From Gammaproteobacteria bacterium (GTDB taxonomy: Bacteria > Pseudomonadota > Gammaproteobacteria > Natronospirales > REEB76), in contig DASVOS010000014.1 in assembly GCA_036383255.1 (NCBI GenBank), forward strand, positions 37,538 through 101,537: 64,000 bases of DNA. The letters are read 5' to 3'. The notes beneath the pieces are model-generated. The model was not told the DNA's origin, made no database searches, and was given only the letters and a program-made list of their open reading frames with translations. Within the stretch, counting starts at the first letter, position 1; each line of letters begins with the position of its first letter. Both the position numbers and the translations under genes were made by a program. Positions 54,207-63,870 of this stretch are shown here, piece after piece.

Positions 54207-55177
54207 AACAGATCTACGCGCGCATCGCAGGCACCGGCCGCTGCCTGCCGGACCGGGTCATGACCAATGCCGACCTGGAGAAGATCGTCGAGACCACCGA
54301 CGAGTGGATCCGTTCGCGCACCGGCATCGAGCGCCGCCACATCGTGGCGGACGACGAGACCAACCTGGACCTGTGCGAGCGTGCCTCGCGCAAGGCCATG
54401 GAGATGGCGGGCGTAACCCCCGCCGACATCGACCTCGTCATCGTCGGCACCACCACGCCGGACCAGGTGTTCCCGAACATGGGCTGCTTGCTGCAGCGGC
54501 GGCTCGGCATCCACGGCCCCATGGCCTTGGGGCTTGAAGCCGCCTGCACCGGCTTCATGTACGGCCTCACCATCGCCGAGAAGTTCATCCGCACCGGGGC
54601 CGCCAGGCGCGCGCTGGTGGTGGGCGCCGAGACCCTCTCACGCATGGTGGACTGGAAGGACCGCAACACCTGCGTGCTGTTCGGCGACGGCGCCGGCGCC
54701 GTGGTGCTGGAGGCCTCCGACGAGCCCGGCATCCTCTCCACCCACGTGCATGCCGACGGCCAGTACGCGGACCTGCTGTATTTCCCCTCGGGTGTCTCGA
54801 AGATGCCCGAGAATTTCCATGCCCGCCGCGACTACATCCAGATGAAGGGCAACGAGGTGTTCAAGGTCGCCGTCACCAAGCTCGGCGAGGTGGCGCAGGA
54901 GGCCCTGGATGCCAATAACCTCAAGGGCGACGAGCTGGACTGGCTGGTGCCGCACCAGGCGAACCTGCGCATCATCGAGGGCACCGCGAAGAAACTGAAG
55001 CTGCCCATGGAGAGGGTGATCCTCACTCTCCAGGACCACGGCAACACCTCCAGCGCGTCAGTCCCGATGGCTCTCGACGTGGCAGTACGCGATGGGCGTA
55101 TCAAGCGCGGCCAGAAGCTGCTGCTCGAGGCTTTCGGCGGTGGCTTCACCTGGGCTGCTGCTCTCGTCCGCTTTTAG
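54203..55177 (+). CDS. fabH: Beta-ketoacyl-ACP synthase III
   Basis: A 324-residue condensing enzyme that starts fatty acid chains from acetyl-CoA and malonyl-ACP. The catalytic cysteine is C115 in EAACTGF; the histidine is in VPHQANLRI and the asparagine in [11 protein letters not shown] near the C-terminus. It is coupled to plsX. The usual next genes fabD, fabG and acpP are absent: instead a repeat, a terminator and a convergent protease gene follow. Confidence 0.96.
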   Translation: MKQIYARIAGTGRCLPDRVMTNADLEKIVETTDEWIRSRTGIERRHIVADDETNLDLCERASRKAMEMAGVTPADIDLVIVGTTTPDQVFPNMGCLLQRRLGIHGPMALGLEAACTGFMYGLTIAEKFIRTGAARRALVVGAETLSRMVDWKDRNTCVLFGDGAGAVVLEASDEPGILSTHVHADGQYADLLYFPSGVSKMPENFHARRDYIQMKGNEVFKVAVTKLGEVAQEALDANNLKGDELDWLVPHQANLRIIEGTAKKLKLPMERVILTLQDHGNTSSASVPMALDVAVRDGRIKRGQKLLLEAFGGGFTWAAALVRF

Positions 55178-55246
55178 TTAACCATTCCTGGCGCGCTTTC
55201 CAGCCCCGCCATCCCTGGCGGGTCGTTCACCGCATGCGGGGTTCAC
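55177..55246 (-). repeat. 70-bp dispersed repeat, copy 2
   Basis: Inverse-orientation relative of the element at 5525-5594. On the minus strand it contains CCGCATGCGG, the hairpin CCCGCCA-GGGA-TGGCGGG and CCAGGAATGG. It begins on the last base of the fabH stop codon. The G-C to C-G swap at one stem position relative to copy 1 keeps the pairing. Confidence 0.75.
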
Positions 55247-55254
55247 GGCACATG

Positions 55255-55282
55255 AAAAAAGGGAGGGCAGAGCCCTCCCTTT
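55255..55282. terminator. Bidirectional terminator between fabH and the sedolisin gene
   Basis: An 8-base stem GGGAGGGC / GCCCTCCC with an AGA loop, flanked by AAAAAA on the left and TTTGCTTT on the right. It can stop fabH transcription on the plus strand and, more strongly (T6 tail), the protease gene on the minus strand. Confidence 0.85.
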
Positions 55283-55301
55283 GCTTTGGGGCGGAGAGAT
55301 C

Positions 55302-57065
55302 TCAGGGATTGCCGATGGCGGCGCTCACCGCAGAGATGTCGAAGCTGCCGAGGCCGGTGGTGAAGTCCCAGCCGGGGGTCGCGACGAAGAGGCCGTTGCC
55401 GCCCAGCACCACGTCGCGGAAACCGCGCACGCTGGAGAAGGGCAGCCCCGGGGTGCCGAGGGAATAGAGCACCGCGCCGGCATGGCCGAGTCCGTTGCCG
55501 TGGGCATTCTGGATGCGTGCCCAGGCGCCCAGCGACAACGGCGAGGACAGGCTGGTGCCGCCGTTGCTGGTGTCCGCGCCGCCGCTCACGAAGCCCGCGG
55601 GCGACAGCAGGAAGTCGGCGTCCATGGCCACGTCCGGCACGCCCTTGCCGCCGCCAAGCGCGGCGATGACTGCGTTCGCCGGGACAAAGGGAGCCTGCCA
55701 GGCGGGAGCCGGGGAGAAGAGGGCGGTGCCACCGCCACCCGCGTCCCAGGCGAGCTCGGAAGTGACGTTGAAATCCGCGTCCACCACCAGGGTGGTGCCG
55801 CCCGCGCCGACCACGTAGGTGTCGGACGCGGGGAATTCCACGGAGCCCTCGATGCCCGCCGGGACGCCGTTCGTGAGTCCGAGCACCGCGCAGGCGGAGC
55901 CGGAATCGCCGGTGGAGGCGAACACCGTCTGTCCCTGTGCCGCCGCCTGCTGGAAGATCTGGGCGTACAGCGGCGAGGAGCCGGTGACGAACTCGAGGAC
56001 CTCACAGCCGCCGAAGGACGCGCTGCCCGCCTGCGCCCGGTCTTCGGTGACGAAGGCATTGAAGGCCGGGATGAGGTCGGTGTCGCTCAGGGAAGCCGCG
56101 TCGTACACGATGAGCTTCGCCACGTCGCCTGCGAGGCCCGTGGACTCCTGGGTGTCCATGTCCCATTCCACCGCGCCGCTGGTGTCGTCGCTGGCCGGCC
56201 CGACCTGCACGATCTCCACCGGCACCTGGGGCAGGCCGTACTCCGCCTCGAACTGGCGCAGGTCATTGGGCGAGGAGGGGTTGGCCGGGTCCGGCAGGAT
56301 GCCGGCAAGGCTGCCTTCGGCGAAGATCGCGATGGTGGTGCCGGAGGCTGCCGGCACACTGCCGGCGTCGTAGATCTTCCAGAGGTTTTGCGGCGAGAGC
56401 GTCACCGGGATCTGCGGCAGGCTCAGGGGCGCGGCGGGCGCGGCCGCAGCGGCGGGCCACGACCCGAGCCGCGTGTGCAAGGTGTCGACGTTCTGCAGGC
56501 CCACGACCGAGAGCACCACGCTGCCCAGGTTGAAGGGGACCTGCGCGGTCTGGGTATTGGCGTAGACCGTGCGGCTCGGCGCGCCATTGGGTCCCGAGAC
56601 CTGATACTGCCAGATGGGTGTGTTGAACGCCGCCTGTGCCGCGGCGGCGGTGCCATCGCCACTCACATACATGCCGTTGGCCGGCGCGGTGACGTGGGTG
56701 AAGCCCTTGCTGGCGAGGTAGGATTCCACCGCCTGCACCTGGGCCGCGGTGGGGCCGTGCGCGGAAGTGAACTCGGCGGGGGTGAGGAAATCGCCGTAGC
56801 TCGCGCTGCCAGGCGTGTTCACCGCGCTGATGGTGTTCGCAAGCTGCGCGGCATTGCGCAGCCTCAGGCCCACCACCACATGCAGCGGCGTGTTGGCCGG
56901 CAGGGGCCCCAGGGCCTGGGCGGTGATCGCGAGATCCGCGAGGCCGATGCCATGGGTGGCGGTGTTGCTCCACAGCAGCGTGGCGGAAGCCGGCGCCGCG
57001 AGGGCGGCTGAGAGCGCGCCGGCGGCGGCGAGGCCCAAGATGCGAAGACGGATACGCTTGTCCAT
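55302..57065 (-). CDS. Secreted sedolisin (S53) family serine-carboxyl protease
   Basis: A 587-residue proenzyme. The signal peptide (about residues 1-28) is followed by a pro-kumamolisin activation domain (about 35-190) and the subtilisin-like catalytic domain. The Glu and Asp of the triad lie in AVEWDMDTQES (about residues 298 and 302), the oxyanion aspartate in STGDSGSA and the serine in NGGTSLSSP (about 503). Sedolisins are acid proteases or peptidases. ATG 57065 follows GGAGGAAGG. Its closeness to gspE/gspF suggests export by type II secretion, which is inference. Confidence 0.9.
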   Translation of the reverse strand: MDKRIRLRILGLAAAGALSAALAAPASATLLWSNTATHGIGLADLAITAQALGPLPANTPLHVVVGLRLRNAAQLANTISAVNTPGSASYGDFLTPAEFTSAHGPTAAQVQAVESYLASKGFTHVTAPANGMYVSGDGTAAAAQAAFNTPIWQYQVSGPNGAPSRTVYANTQTAQVPFNLGSVVLSVVGLQNVDTLHTRLGSWPAAAAAPAAPLSLPQIPVTLSPQNLWKIYDAGSVPAASGTTIAIFAEGSLAGILPDPANPSSPNDLRQFEAEYGLPQVPVEIVQVGPASDDTSGAVEWDMDTQESTGLAGDVAKLIVYDAASLSDTDLIPAFNAFVTEDRAQAGSASFGGCEVLEFVTGSSPLYAQIFQQAAAQGQTVFASTGDSGSACAVLGLTNGVPAGIEGSVEFPASDTYVVGAGGTTLVVDADFNVTSELAWDAGGGGTALFSPAPAWQAPFVPANAVIAALGGGKGVPDVAMDADFLLSPAGFVSGGADTSNGGTSLSSPLSLGAWARIQNAHGNGLGHAGAVLYSLGTPGLPFSSVRGFRDVVLGGNGLFVATPGWDFTTGLGSFDISAVSAAIGNP

Positions 57066-57218
57066 GAGGTTCCTTCCTCCCTGTTGCCGGTTCCATCCGG
57101 CACCGCGCGCCACGGGATATGTCGAGCGGCAATCGGAATTGAATCTAGCAGCACGCCGGTGTGCGGCAATGGGGTAAACACCGGAGGTCGGGTTTGGATA
57201 TACCTGAACGTAAAGAAA

Positions 57219-57242
57219 ACGGGCGGCCGGGAGGCCGCCCGC
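57219..57242 (-). terminator. Terminator of the Asp-box propeller gene
   Basis: An 8-base stem GGGCGGCC / GGCCGCCC with a GGGA-type loop; on the minus strand it is followed by GTTTTCTTTA. It lies about 20 bases after the stop codon at 57262. The remaining gap up to 57065 shows nothing else. Confidence 0.75.
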
Positions 57243-57261
57243 ATGTGCAGAAAATCAGGGC

Positions 57262-60200
57262 TTAGAGTTTGGGTGCGGCTTTCACTGTCACCGGGTCTCC
57301 CACCAGCAGGGTCGGGGCCCCGGCGGCGTAGGCGGTCTTGTTGTAGTCCGCCACGTCCTGCTGCAGGAGCGCGTTGAACTTCGCCAGCGCCTGGTCCAGC
57401 TTGGGCGTGAGTTCAGCGTCCAGGTCCGTCACAGACTGCAGCATGGGCTGCGGATCGCCCGACACGCCATAGAACAGGTATTGCAGCTGGGTGTCCAGCT
57501 TGGCGAGGTAGTGGATGTCGTCCTCCACCGCGTCCTTCTGCACCTCGGTGTTGTAGACCGACTCCTTCAGCTCCTTGAGCTTCTTGGAGAGGGCCTTGGC
57601 CTGGTCCACTGCACCCTTGTACTTGGCCTTGTCCGCGTCCTCCATGGCGTCCACCTTGCCGGTGAAGCCATTCAGGGAGCCTTGCATGGCGGTGAGGCGG
57701 TTCAGCATCTCGGCGTAGGCCGTGAGCTCGGAGCGGATCTTGAGGGCGAGGACGGTCTGCGCCTTCGCGTCTTCCGCCGCGTATTTCTGGTTCGGGTCGA
57801 AGCGCACCTGCACGGGAGCGGTCTCGGTCTTGCCGTTCACGGTGACCGCCACCTTGTATGTGCCGGGCAGCACCCGTGGGCCGAAGCCGCCGAAGAAGTC
57901 GCCGCCCTGGAAGGACTTCTCGAAGTCCAGCTTGGTGGGCGAGTCGTACTGCATGTTCCACACGAAGCGGTTCACGCCTTGCTTGGAGGGCCCATAGTGG
58001 GTGGCGATCACCGCGCCGGAGGCGTCGGTGAACACGAGCTTCACCGGGGTCTTCTCGTCGCTGTCGTCCTCGTCCTTGATCTCCTTCTTGAGCAGGTAGT
58101 CCACCACCACGCCGCTGGGCGCGTTCGGCGCGCTGTAGCCCACCTGGGTCTCGCCGCCCCGGTACCAGGTGACGAAGTGGGTGCCCGTGGCCGTGTCGAA
58201 CAGGTGGAAGTCCTTGCCCGCCGCCTTCTCGTCGAGTTGCTCGAGCGGACGGGTGTCGTCGAACACGAACAGGCCGCGGCCGTGGGTCGCGACAGCGAGG
58301 TCGTGCTGCACGAACTTGACGTCGAACACCGGTACGGTGGGGAAGCCCGCCTTGAGCTGCTGCCAGTGACCGCCGGAGTCATGCGAGTACCACAGGCCGG
58401 TCATGTTGCCGAGCACCAGGAAGCCCTTGGTGTGGGGGCTCTCGCGCACCACCATCACAGGCTGGTCCGGCAGACCCTTGTCGATACGGCTCCAGCTCTT
58501 GCCGTAGTCCGTGGTGCGGTATACGTAGGCGTGCTTGTCGTCCAGCTCATGGCCGTCGAACGCCGCGTACGCGGTGCCCGCGTCGTAGGGCGAGATGCCG
58601 ACCTGGTACACGCGCGTCCACTTGGGCGCTCCGGACGGCGTGGCGTCGTCCCAGCTCTTGCCGCCGTCGCGGGACACGTGCACCAGCCCGTCATCGGTCC
58701 CTACCCAGATCACCTGGGGATCCGTGGGCGCGAGGGTGATGGACAGGATGGTGTCGTAGCTCTCGGCGCCGGAGATGTCCTTGTTGATGGGGCCGCCCGA
58801 GAGGCCCTGCTTGCTCTTGTCGTTGCGGGTCAGGTCGCCCGAGATCGCGCTCCAGTGGATGCCGCCATCCGTGCTCTTGAACAGCACGTTGCCGCCCAGG
58901 TACACGGTGTTGGCGTCGCTCGGCGAGACGGCGATGGGCGAGGTCCAGTTGAAGCGGTACTTGGAGTCCGCCAGCGTCATGTCCGCCAGGAAGCCGGGAC
59001 CGTGGAGGTAGGGCATCACGAACACAGTGCGCTTGTTCTTCACGTCGAAGCGGGTGATGGCCCCATCCTGAGAGTCCACGTACACCACGTCCGGGTCGCT
59101 GGGGGCGGGCACCGCGTACTCGCCGTCGCCGCCGGTCACGCTGTACCAGTCGTTGCCGTCCACCTGGCCGTTGGCGAGTGAGCTCGAGGGGCCGCACCAG
59201 GCGCTGTTGTCCTGCAGGCCGGCGCAGAGGGTATAGGGCTCGCGGCTGTCCGCCGCCACCATGTAGTCCTGCTCCAGCGCCATGCCGTCCAGGAAGCGCC
59301 AGCTATGGGAGCCGTCAAGGCTGAGGTATACGCCGCCGTCGTTGCCCTGGATGATGCGCTTGGGGTCGGCCGGGTCGATCCACAGGGCGTGGTGGTCCAC
59401 GTGTACGCCGGAGTCGGCGTAATGCGCAGTCTTGCCGCCGTCCTTGGACTGCATCATGAAGAACGACAGGAAGTACACTTCGTCCGGATCATCCGGCGAT
59501 ACCACCATGCGCGAGAAGTAGAACGGGCGCACGTCCAGGTTGTAGCTGTCGTTGACCTTCGACCAGCTGTCGCCCATGTCGCTGGAGGACCACAGCAGGC
59601 CGTCGCCGCGCTTGGCCTCGATGATGGCGTAGACCCGGCTCGGGTCGCTGGGCGCCACAGTGACCGCGATGCGGCCGAGGGTGCCTTCCGGCAGGTCCTT
59701 GGTGAGCTTCTTCCAGGTGTCGCCGCCGTCCGTGGAGCGCCAGATGCCGCTCTCGGGACCGCCGTCCACCAGTTCCCAGGGATGGCGAACCGCCTGCCAC
59801 ATGCCGGCGAACAGCACCTTGGGGTTGGCGGGGGACATGCTGAGGTCGGAGGCGCCCGTGTGGTCGCTCACGTACAGCACCTTCTTCCAGGTCTTGCCGC
59901 CATCCACGGTCTTGTACACGCCGCGGTCCGGGTTCGCCGCCCAGGTGTGGCCGAGCGCGGCCACCCAGACGGTGTCGGGATCCTCGGGACTGACGATGAC
60001 GCGGGAGATCTGGCCCACGTCCTTGAGACCCATGAGCTTCCAGGTCTTGCCCGCGTCCGGCGAGAAGTACACGCCAGCGCCATCGACGACGTCGTTGCGG
60101 ATGTTCGCCTCACCGGTGCCTACCCACACGTAGTTGGGGTTGGAGGGCGCGAGCGCGATGGCGCCGATGGAGGAGGTGGCCTCGTGCTCGAACACGGCGT

Positions 60201-60447
60201 TCCAGCTCAGGCCGCCGTCGGTGGTCTTCCACACGCCGCCGCCACCACCACCCACGTAATAGATGCTGGGATTGCCCGGCACGCCCACCACAGCGGCGAC
60301 GCGGCCGCCGGCACTGGCAGGCCCGAGGTTGCGGAACTTCAGGTTCTGGAAGGGATCGGGAGGCGTCCCGTCGTCGGCGGCATATACCGCCGTGCTGGCG
60401 AACAGGCAGGTGAGGGCGAGGAGCAGGAACCGGATGGACTTCTGCAT
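57262..60447 (-). CDS. Large exported Asp-box (BNR/sortilin-like) beta-propeller protein
   Basis: A 1061-residue protein with a signal peptide (about residues 1-23). The first 730 residues hold many Asp-box repeats of the S-x-D-x-G-x-x-W kind (GGVWKTTDGGLSWNAV, STDGGDTWKKL, RDGGKSWDD), forming one or two propellers like those of VPS10/sortilin and GH74 proteins. Next comes a beta domain (about 790-910) and a helical C-terminal region (about 920-1040) with coiled-coil-like KLKELKES. Annotated relatives are often called glycosyl hydrolases, but I see no sure catalytic pair. Substrate unknown. Confidence 0.8.
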   Translation of the reverse strand: MQKSIRFLLLALTCLFASTAVYAADDGTPPDPFQNLKFRNLGPASAGGRVAAVVGVPGNPSIYYVGGGGGGVWKTTDGGLSWNAVFEHEATSSIGAIALAPSNPNYVWVGTGEANIRNDVVDGAGVYFSPDAGKTWKLMGLKDVGQISRVIVSPEDPDTVWVAALGHTWAANPDRGVYKTVDGGKTWKKVLYVSDHTGASDLSMSPANPKVLFAGMWQAVRHPWELVDGGPESGIWRSTDGGDTWKKLTKDLPEGTLGRIAVTVAPSDPSRVYAIIEAKRGDGLLWSSSDMGDSWSKVNDSYNLDVRPFYFSRMVVSPDDPDEVYFLSFFMMQSKDGGKTAHYADSGVHVDHHALWIDPADPKRIIQGNDGGVYLSLDGSHSWRFLDGMALEQDYMVAADSREPYTLCAGLQDNSAWCGPSSSLANGQVDGNDWYSVTGGDGEYAVPAPSDPDVVYVDSQDGAITRFDVKNKRTVFVMPYLHGPGFLADMTLADSKYRFNWTSPIAVSPSDANTVYLGGNVLFKSTDGGIHWSAISGDLTRNDKSKQGLSGGPINKDISGAESYDTILSITLAPTDPQVIWVGTDDGLVHVSRDGGKSWDDATPSGAPKWTRVYQVGISPYDAGTAYAAFDGHELDDKHAYVYRTTDYGKSWSRIDKGLPDQPVMVVRESPHTKGFLVLGNMTGLWYSHDSGGHWQQLKAGFPTVPVFDVKFVQHDLAVATHGRGLFVFDDTRPLEQLDEKAAGKDFHLFDTATGTHFVTWYRGGETQVGYSAPNAPSGVVVDYLLKKEIKDEDDSDEKTPVKLVFTDASGAVIATHYGPSKQGVNRFVWNMQYDSPTKLDFEKSFQGGDFFGGFGPRVLPGTYKVAVTVNGKTETAPVQVRFDPNQKYAAEDAKAQTVLALKIRSELTAYAEMLNRLTAMQGSLNGFTGKVDAMEDADKAKYKGAVDQAKALSKKLKELKESVYNTEVQKDAVEDDIHYLAKLDTQLQYLFYGVSGDPQPMLQSVTDLDAELTPKLDQALAKFNALLQQDVADYNKTAYAAGAPTLLVGDPVTVKAAPKL

Positions 60448-60468
60448 GGACAGCCTCCGTTGCAGGAA

Positions 60469-60493
60469 CGAAGGCCGCCCGCGGGGCGGGCGG
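60469..60493. terminator. GC-rich hairpin between the outer-membrane protein and propeller genes
   Basis: GGCCGCCCGC / GCGGGCGGCC with a tiny loop. On the minus strand it follows the 60556 gene and is trailed by TTCGTTCC, a weak terminator tail. It also lies in the leader of the propeller gene, just before its GGAGG ribosome site. Confidence 0.5.
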
Positions 60494-60555
60494 CCGGATG
60501 CGGGATTATCCCATCCCTTAGGCCGTCCGCACGCCGAAAGTTCACCGGTTACAGG

Positions 60556-61140
60556 CTAGAAATACAGGCGCACCCGCAGCGCCGTGGTATTGGCCTGGTT
60601 GCTGTCGTGGGAGTAGCTGAACCCCACCGCCAGCCAGGAAGTGGCATCCACCAGTGCCCCCAGGCCCAGTTCGTTGCTGCCTTGGGCGAGGTAGTTGTGG
60701 GCGAGCCAGCCATCCACCTCCAGGAGCTTCCAGGCGCGGTGGCGCAGGCCCACCGCCAGGCGGTAGCCGTCGTCGGTGGTCACGCCGGTGCCCGTATCTG
60801 TCCGATGGTTGAGGTAGAGCAAATCCGTGAAGACGTCCGTGCTCTCGCCGATGCCGTCCTCGCCGGTGAAGCCGACCTCGTAGTCCTTGCGGGTGAGGCC
60901 GGCGCCGAGGTCGAGGCTGCCGTAGCCGGCGTGCAGCTGCACGCCGCTCAGGAACGTGTAGGACGCGTTGGCATAGGGGCCGCTCAGGTCGGCGCCGTAC
61001 TGGGGCGAGACGCTCTGGCGGCCGAGCTCCACCCAGTCGTACTTGAAGTTGGGGGTGTCGGCCAGCGCCGGCAGCGGGGCCAGCAGCGCGCACAGCAACA
61101 GGGCAGTCAGTCTCACGTTCGTCCCCTTGTTCATGTTCAA
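60556..61140 (-). CDS. Small outer-membrane beta-barrel-like protein
   Basis: A 194-residue protein with a signal peptide (about residues 9-27) and alternating, aromatic-ended strands (for example VQLHAGYGSLDLGAG and TTALRVRLYF). The final residue is phenylalanine, the usual outer-membrane sorting signal. Size suits an eight-stranded barrel of the Ail/OmpX or similar type. The start overlaps the gspF stop, so it is in the gsp operon. I do not recognise a named family. Confidence 0.6.
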   Translation of the reverse strand: MNMNKGTNVRLTALLLCALLAPLPALADTPNFKYDWVELGRQSVSPQYGADLSGPYANASYTFLSGVQLHAGYGSLDLGAGLTRKDYEVGFTGEDGIGESTDVFTDLLYLNHRTDTGTGVTTDDGYRLAVGLRHRAWKLLEVDGWLAHNYLAQGSNELGLGALVDATSWLAVGFSYSHDSNQANTTALRVRLYF

Positions 61141-62351
61141 TGCACCATGGTGTTCATGTCGAAGATGGGCAGCAGCACGCCGAGCACGATGAGCAGCACC
61201 AGGAGGCCCATGGCGAGGATCAGCACCGGCTCGAACACGCCCACCAGCTTGGCGGTGAGCGCCTCGAGCTCACGCTCCTGGTGCTGGGCGGCGCGCTCCA
61301 GCATGCCCGGCAACTGGCCGCTGGTCTCGCCGCTGGCGATGAGGTGCACCGTGATGGGCGGGAACAGACGGCTCCTGAGCAACGCCTGGCTGATGGAGGA
61401 ACCTTCGCGCACCCGCAGGCTCGCCTCCGCCACAGCCTCGCGCATGGGGATGTTCTCCACCACCTCGCCGGAGATGCGCAGCGCCTCCAGCACAGGCACG
61501 CCGGCGCCGGCAAGGATGCTCAAGGTGCGGGTGAAGCGCGCGGTGTTGAGGCCCCGTACCAGCCGGCCTATCAGCGGCAGCGTGAGCTTGCGGCCGTCCC
61601 AGCGCTTGCGCACCTCGGGGCTGCGGAACATGTACACCAGCGCGACGAAGCCGAGCCCCAGCGCGATCACGAGATAGATGCCGTCGTGACGCAGGAAGTC
61701 GGAGATCGCGATCAGGATGCGGGTGAGGATCGGCAGCACCTTGCCGGACTGCACGTACACGGCGGTGATCTTGGGCACCACGTAGGTCATGAGGAAGGCG
61801 ACGATCAAGAGCGCCGCCGAGGTCAGGATGATGGGGTAGAGCATGGCCAGGCCGATCTTCTGGCGCAGCACCTGCCTGCCTTCCGCGTAGTCCGCCAGGC
61901 GCTCAAGTACCCCATCCAGGTGTCCGGAATGCTCGCCGGCCGCGACGGTGGAGCGGAAGATCTCCGGGAACACGTGCGGGAACTGGCCGAGGCCCTGGGC
62001 CAGGGTATGCCCCTCCATCACGCGGGCGCGCACCGCGAGCAGCATGCTCTTGAGGCGCGGCTTCTCGGACTGTTCGGAGGCTGCCAGCAGCGCTTCCTCC
62101 ACCGGCAGCGCGGAGCGCACCAGGGTGGCGAGCTGGCGGGTGACGAGGGCGAGGTCCGAGGCGCTGACGCCGCGGCGGCTGCCGAAGCCGCTGGACTCGC
62201 GGGTCTCACGGGCGGCGGCTTCGTTGACCTCGAGAGGCGTCAGGCCCTGCTCGCGCAGCTGCTGGCGCACCTGGCGCGGCGTGTCGCCTTCCAGCACGCC
62301 CTTCTTCTCGCGGCCCTGGTTGTCGAGTGCGATGTAGACGAATGCGCCCAT
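61137..62351 (-). CDS. gspF: Type II secretion inner-membrane protein GspF
   Basis: A 404-residue polytopic protein with two T2SSF domains (about residues 70-195 and 270-395) and three transmembrane helices. It starts GAFVYIALDNQGREKKGVLEGDT, and contains GMLERAAQHQERELEALTAKL. It forms the inner-membrane platform with GspE. It follows gspE by one base. The pseudopilin gene gspG, the usual next gene, is absent. Confidence 0.95.
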   Translation of the reverse strand: MGAFVYIALDNQGREKKGVLEGDTPRQVRQQLREQGLTPLEVNEAAARETRESSGFGSRRGVSASDLALVTRQLATLVRSALPVEEALLAASEQSEKPRLKSMLLAVRARVMEGHTLAQGLGQFPHVFPEIFRSTVAAGEHSGHLDGVLERLADYAEGRQVLRQKIGLAMLYPIILTSAALLIVAFLMTYVVPKITAVYVQSGKVLPILTRILIAISDFLRHDGIYLVIALGLGFVALVYMFRSPEVRKRWDGRKLTLPLIGRLVRGLNTARFTRTLSILAGAGVPVLEALRISGEVVENIPMREAVAEASLRVREGSSISQALLRSRLFPPITVHLIASGETSGQLPGMLERAAQHQERELEALTAKLVGVFEPVLILAMGLLVLLIVLGVLLPIFDMNTMVH

Positions 62352-62352
62352 G

Positions 62353-63870
62353 TCAGCCCTCGCGGGTCACGCGCAGCACTTCCTCGACGCTGGTGAGGCC
62401 GGCCAGCACCAGGCGCTTGCCGTCGTCGCGGATGCTGGGGGTGAGCGTGCGGGCGTGCTTCTCCAGCGCCTGCTCGCCGCTGCCGTCGTGGATCATGGAG
62501 CGCATCTCCTCATCCACCATCACGAACTCGTAGATGCCGGTGCGGCCCCGGTAGCCGGTGCGTTTGCAGAGCTCGCAGCCGACCGGCTTGTAGAGGGTCG
62601 GCGGCTTCGACTTCGGCAGGTCGAACACCTTGATCTCGCGCTCGCCCGCCGTGTAAGGCTGCTTGCAGTCGGGACAGAGCAGGCGCACCAGGCGCTGCGC
62701 CAGCATGCCCAGCAGGGAGGAGGAGAGCAGGAAGGGCTCCACGCCCATGTCGCGCAGGCGCGTCACCGCGCCCACGGCGGTGTTGGTGTGCAGCGTCGAG
62801 AGCACCAGGTGGCCGGTGAGGCTCGCCTGCACCGCGATCTCGGCGGTCTCCAGGTCGCGGATCTCTCCCACCATCACCACGTCCGGGTCCTGGCGCAGGA
62901 TCGCGCGCAGCCCGCGCGCGAAGGTCATGTCCACGCGCGCGTTCACCTGGGTCTGGCCGATGCCGTCGATGTAGTACTCGATGGGGTCCTCGACGGTCAT
63001 GATGTTGCGGCTGCGGTCGTTGAGCCGCGCCAGCGAGGCATAGAGGGTGGTGGTCTTGCCGGAACCGGTGGGGCCCGTCACCAGGATGATGCCGTGGGGC
63101 TTGTGGATGACCTCGTTGATGAGGTCGCGGGTCTTGGCCTCCATCCCCAGGTGTTCGAGGTCCAGGCGGCCCGCCTGCTTGTCGAGCAGTCGCAGCACCA
63201 CGCGTTCGCCGTGGCCGGAGGGGATGGTGGAGACGCGCACGTCCACCGCGCGTCCCGCGATGCGGATCGAGATGCGGCCGTCCTGGGGCAGGCGCTTCTC
63301 GGCGATATCGAGCTTGGCCATGACCTTGATGCGCGACACCACCAGCGGCGCCACGCCGAGCTTGCGCTCCAGCACCACCCGGAGCACGCCATCCACGCGG
63401 AAGCGCACCACCAGGCGGTTCTCGAAGGGCTCGATGTGGATGTCGGAGCCGTTCTCCTTCACCGCCTCGGTGAGGAGCGCGTTGATGAGGCGGATGATGG
63501 GCGCATCGTCCTCGCTCTCGACCAGGTCCTCCGGCTCCGGCAGCGCTTGGGCGATGCTGTCGAGATCCAGGCTGCCATCCAGGTCGTCCATCACCATTGC
63601 GCTGCCGCTCTGGCCCTCGTAGGCCAGCTGCAGCAGCGTGTCGAACTCGCCGCGGGATACCTCGCGCAAGCGTAGCGGCAGGCCCAGCACGCGGCGGGCC
63701 TCGATGAGTGCCTCAGGGTTCACATCCCCCCGATGCACCAGCAGCGCCTGTCCGTCCTCGATGCCCTCCACCAGGAGGCCGTGGCGCTTGGCGAAGGAGA
63801 AGGGGATGCGCTGCGGCGACGCCGCGGCGTGGTCCGCGACGGGCTCAGGGATTGCCGGGATGGGATTCAT
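62353..63870 (-). CDS. gspE: Type II secretion ATPase GspE
   Basis: A 505-residue secretion ATPase. The N-terminal domain binds the GspL-type platform. Walker A is [12 protein letters not shown], the Asp box is in [14 protein letters not shown], and the tetracysteine zinc motif is C-x2-C ... C-x2-C (CPDC and CELC). ATG 63870 is used; GTG 63879 is an in-frame alternative, neither with a clear ribosome site. The start overlaps the preceding gene. Confidence 0.96.
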   Translation of the reverse strand: MNPIPAIPEPVADHAAASPQRIPFSFAKRHGLLVEGIEDGQALLVHRGDVNPEALIEARRVLGLPLRLREVSRGEFDTLLQLAYEGQSGSAMVMDDLDGSLDLDSIAQALPEPEDLVESEDDAPIIRLINALLTEAVKENGSDIHIEPFENRLVVRFRVDGVLRVVLERKLGVAPLVVSRIKVMAKLDIAEKRLPQDGRISIRIAGRAVDVRVSTIPSGHGERVVLRLLDKQAGRLDLEHLGMEAKTRDLINEVIHKPHGIILVTGPTGSGKTTTLYASLARLNDRSRNIMTVEDPIEYYIDGIGQTQVNARVDMTFARGLRAILRQDPDVVMVGEIRDLETAEIAVQASLTGHLVLSTLHTNTAVGAVTRLRDMGVEPFLLSSSLLGMLAQRLVRLLCPDCKQPYTAGEREIKVFDLPKSKPPTLYKPVGCELCKRTGYRGRTGIYEFVMVDEEMRSMIHDGSGEQALEKHARTLTPSIRDDGKRLVLAGLTSVEEVLRVTREG

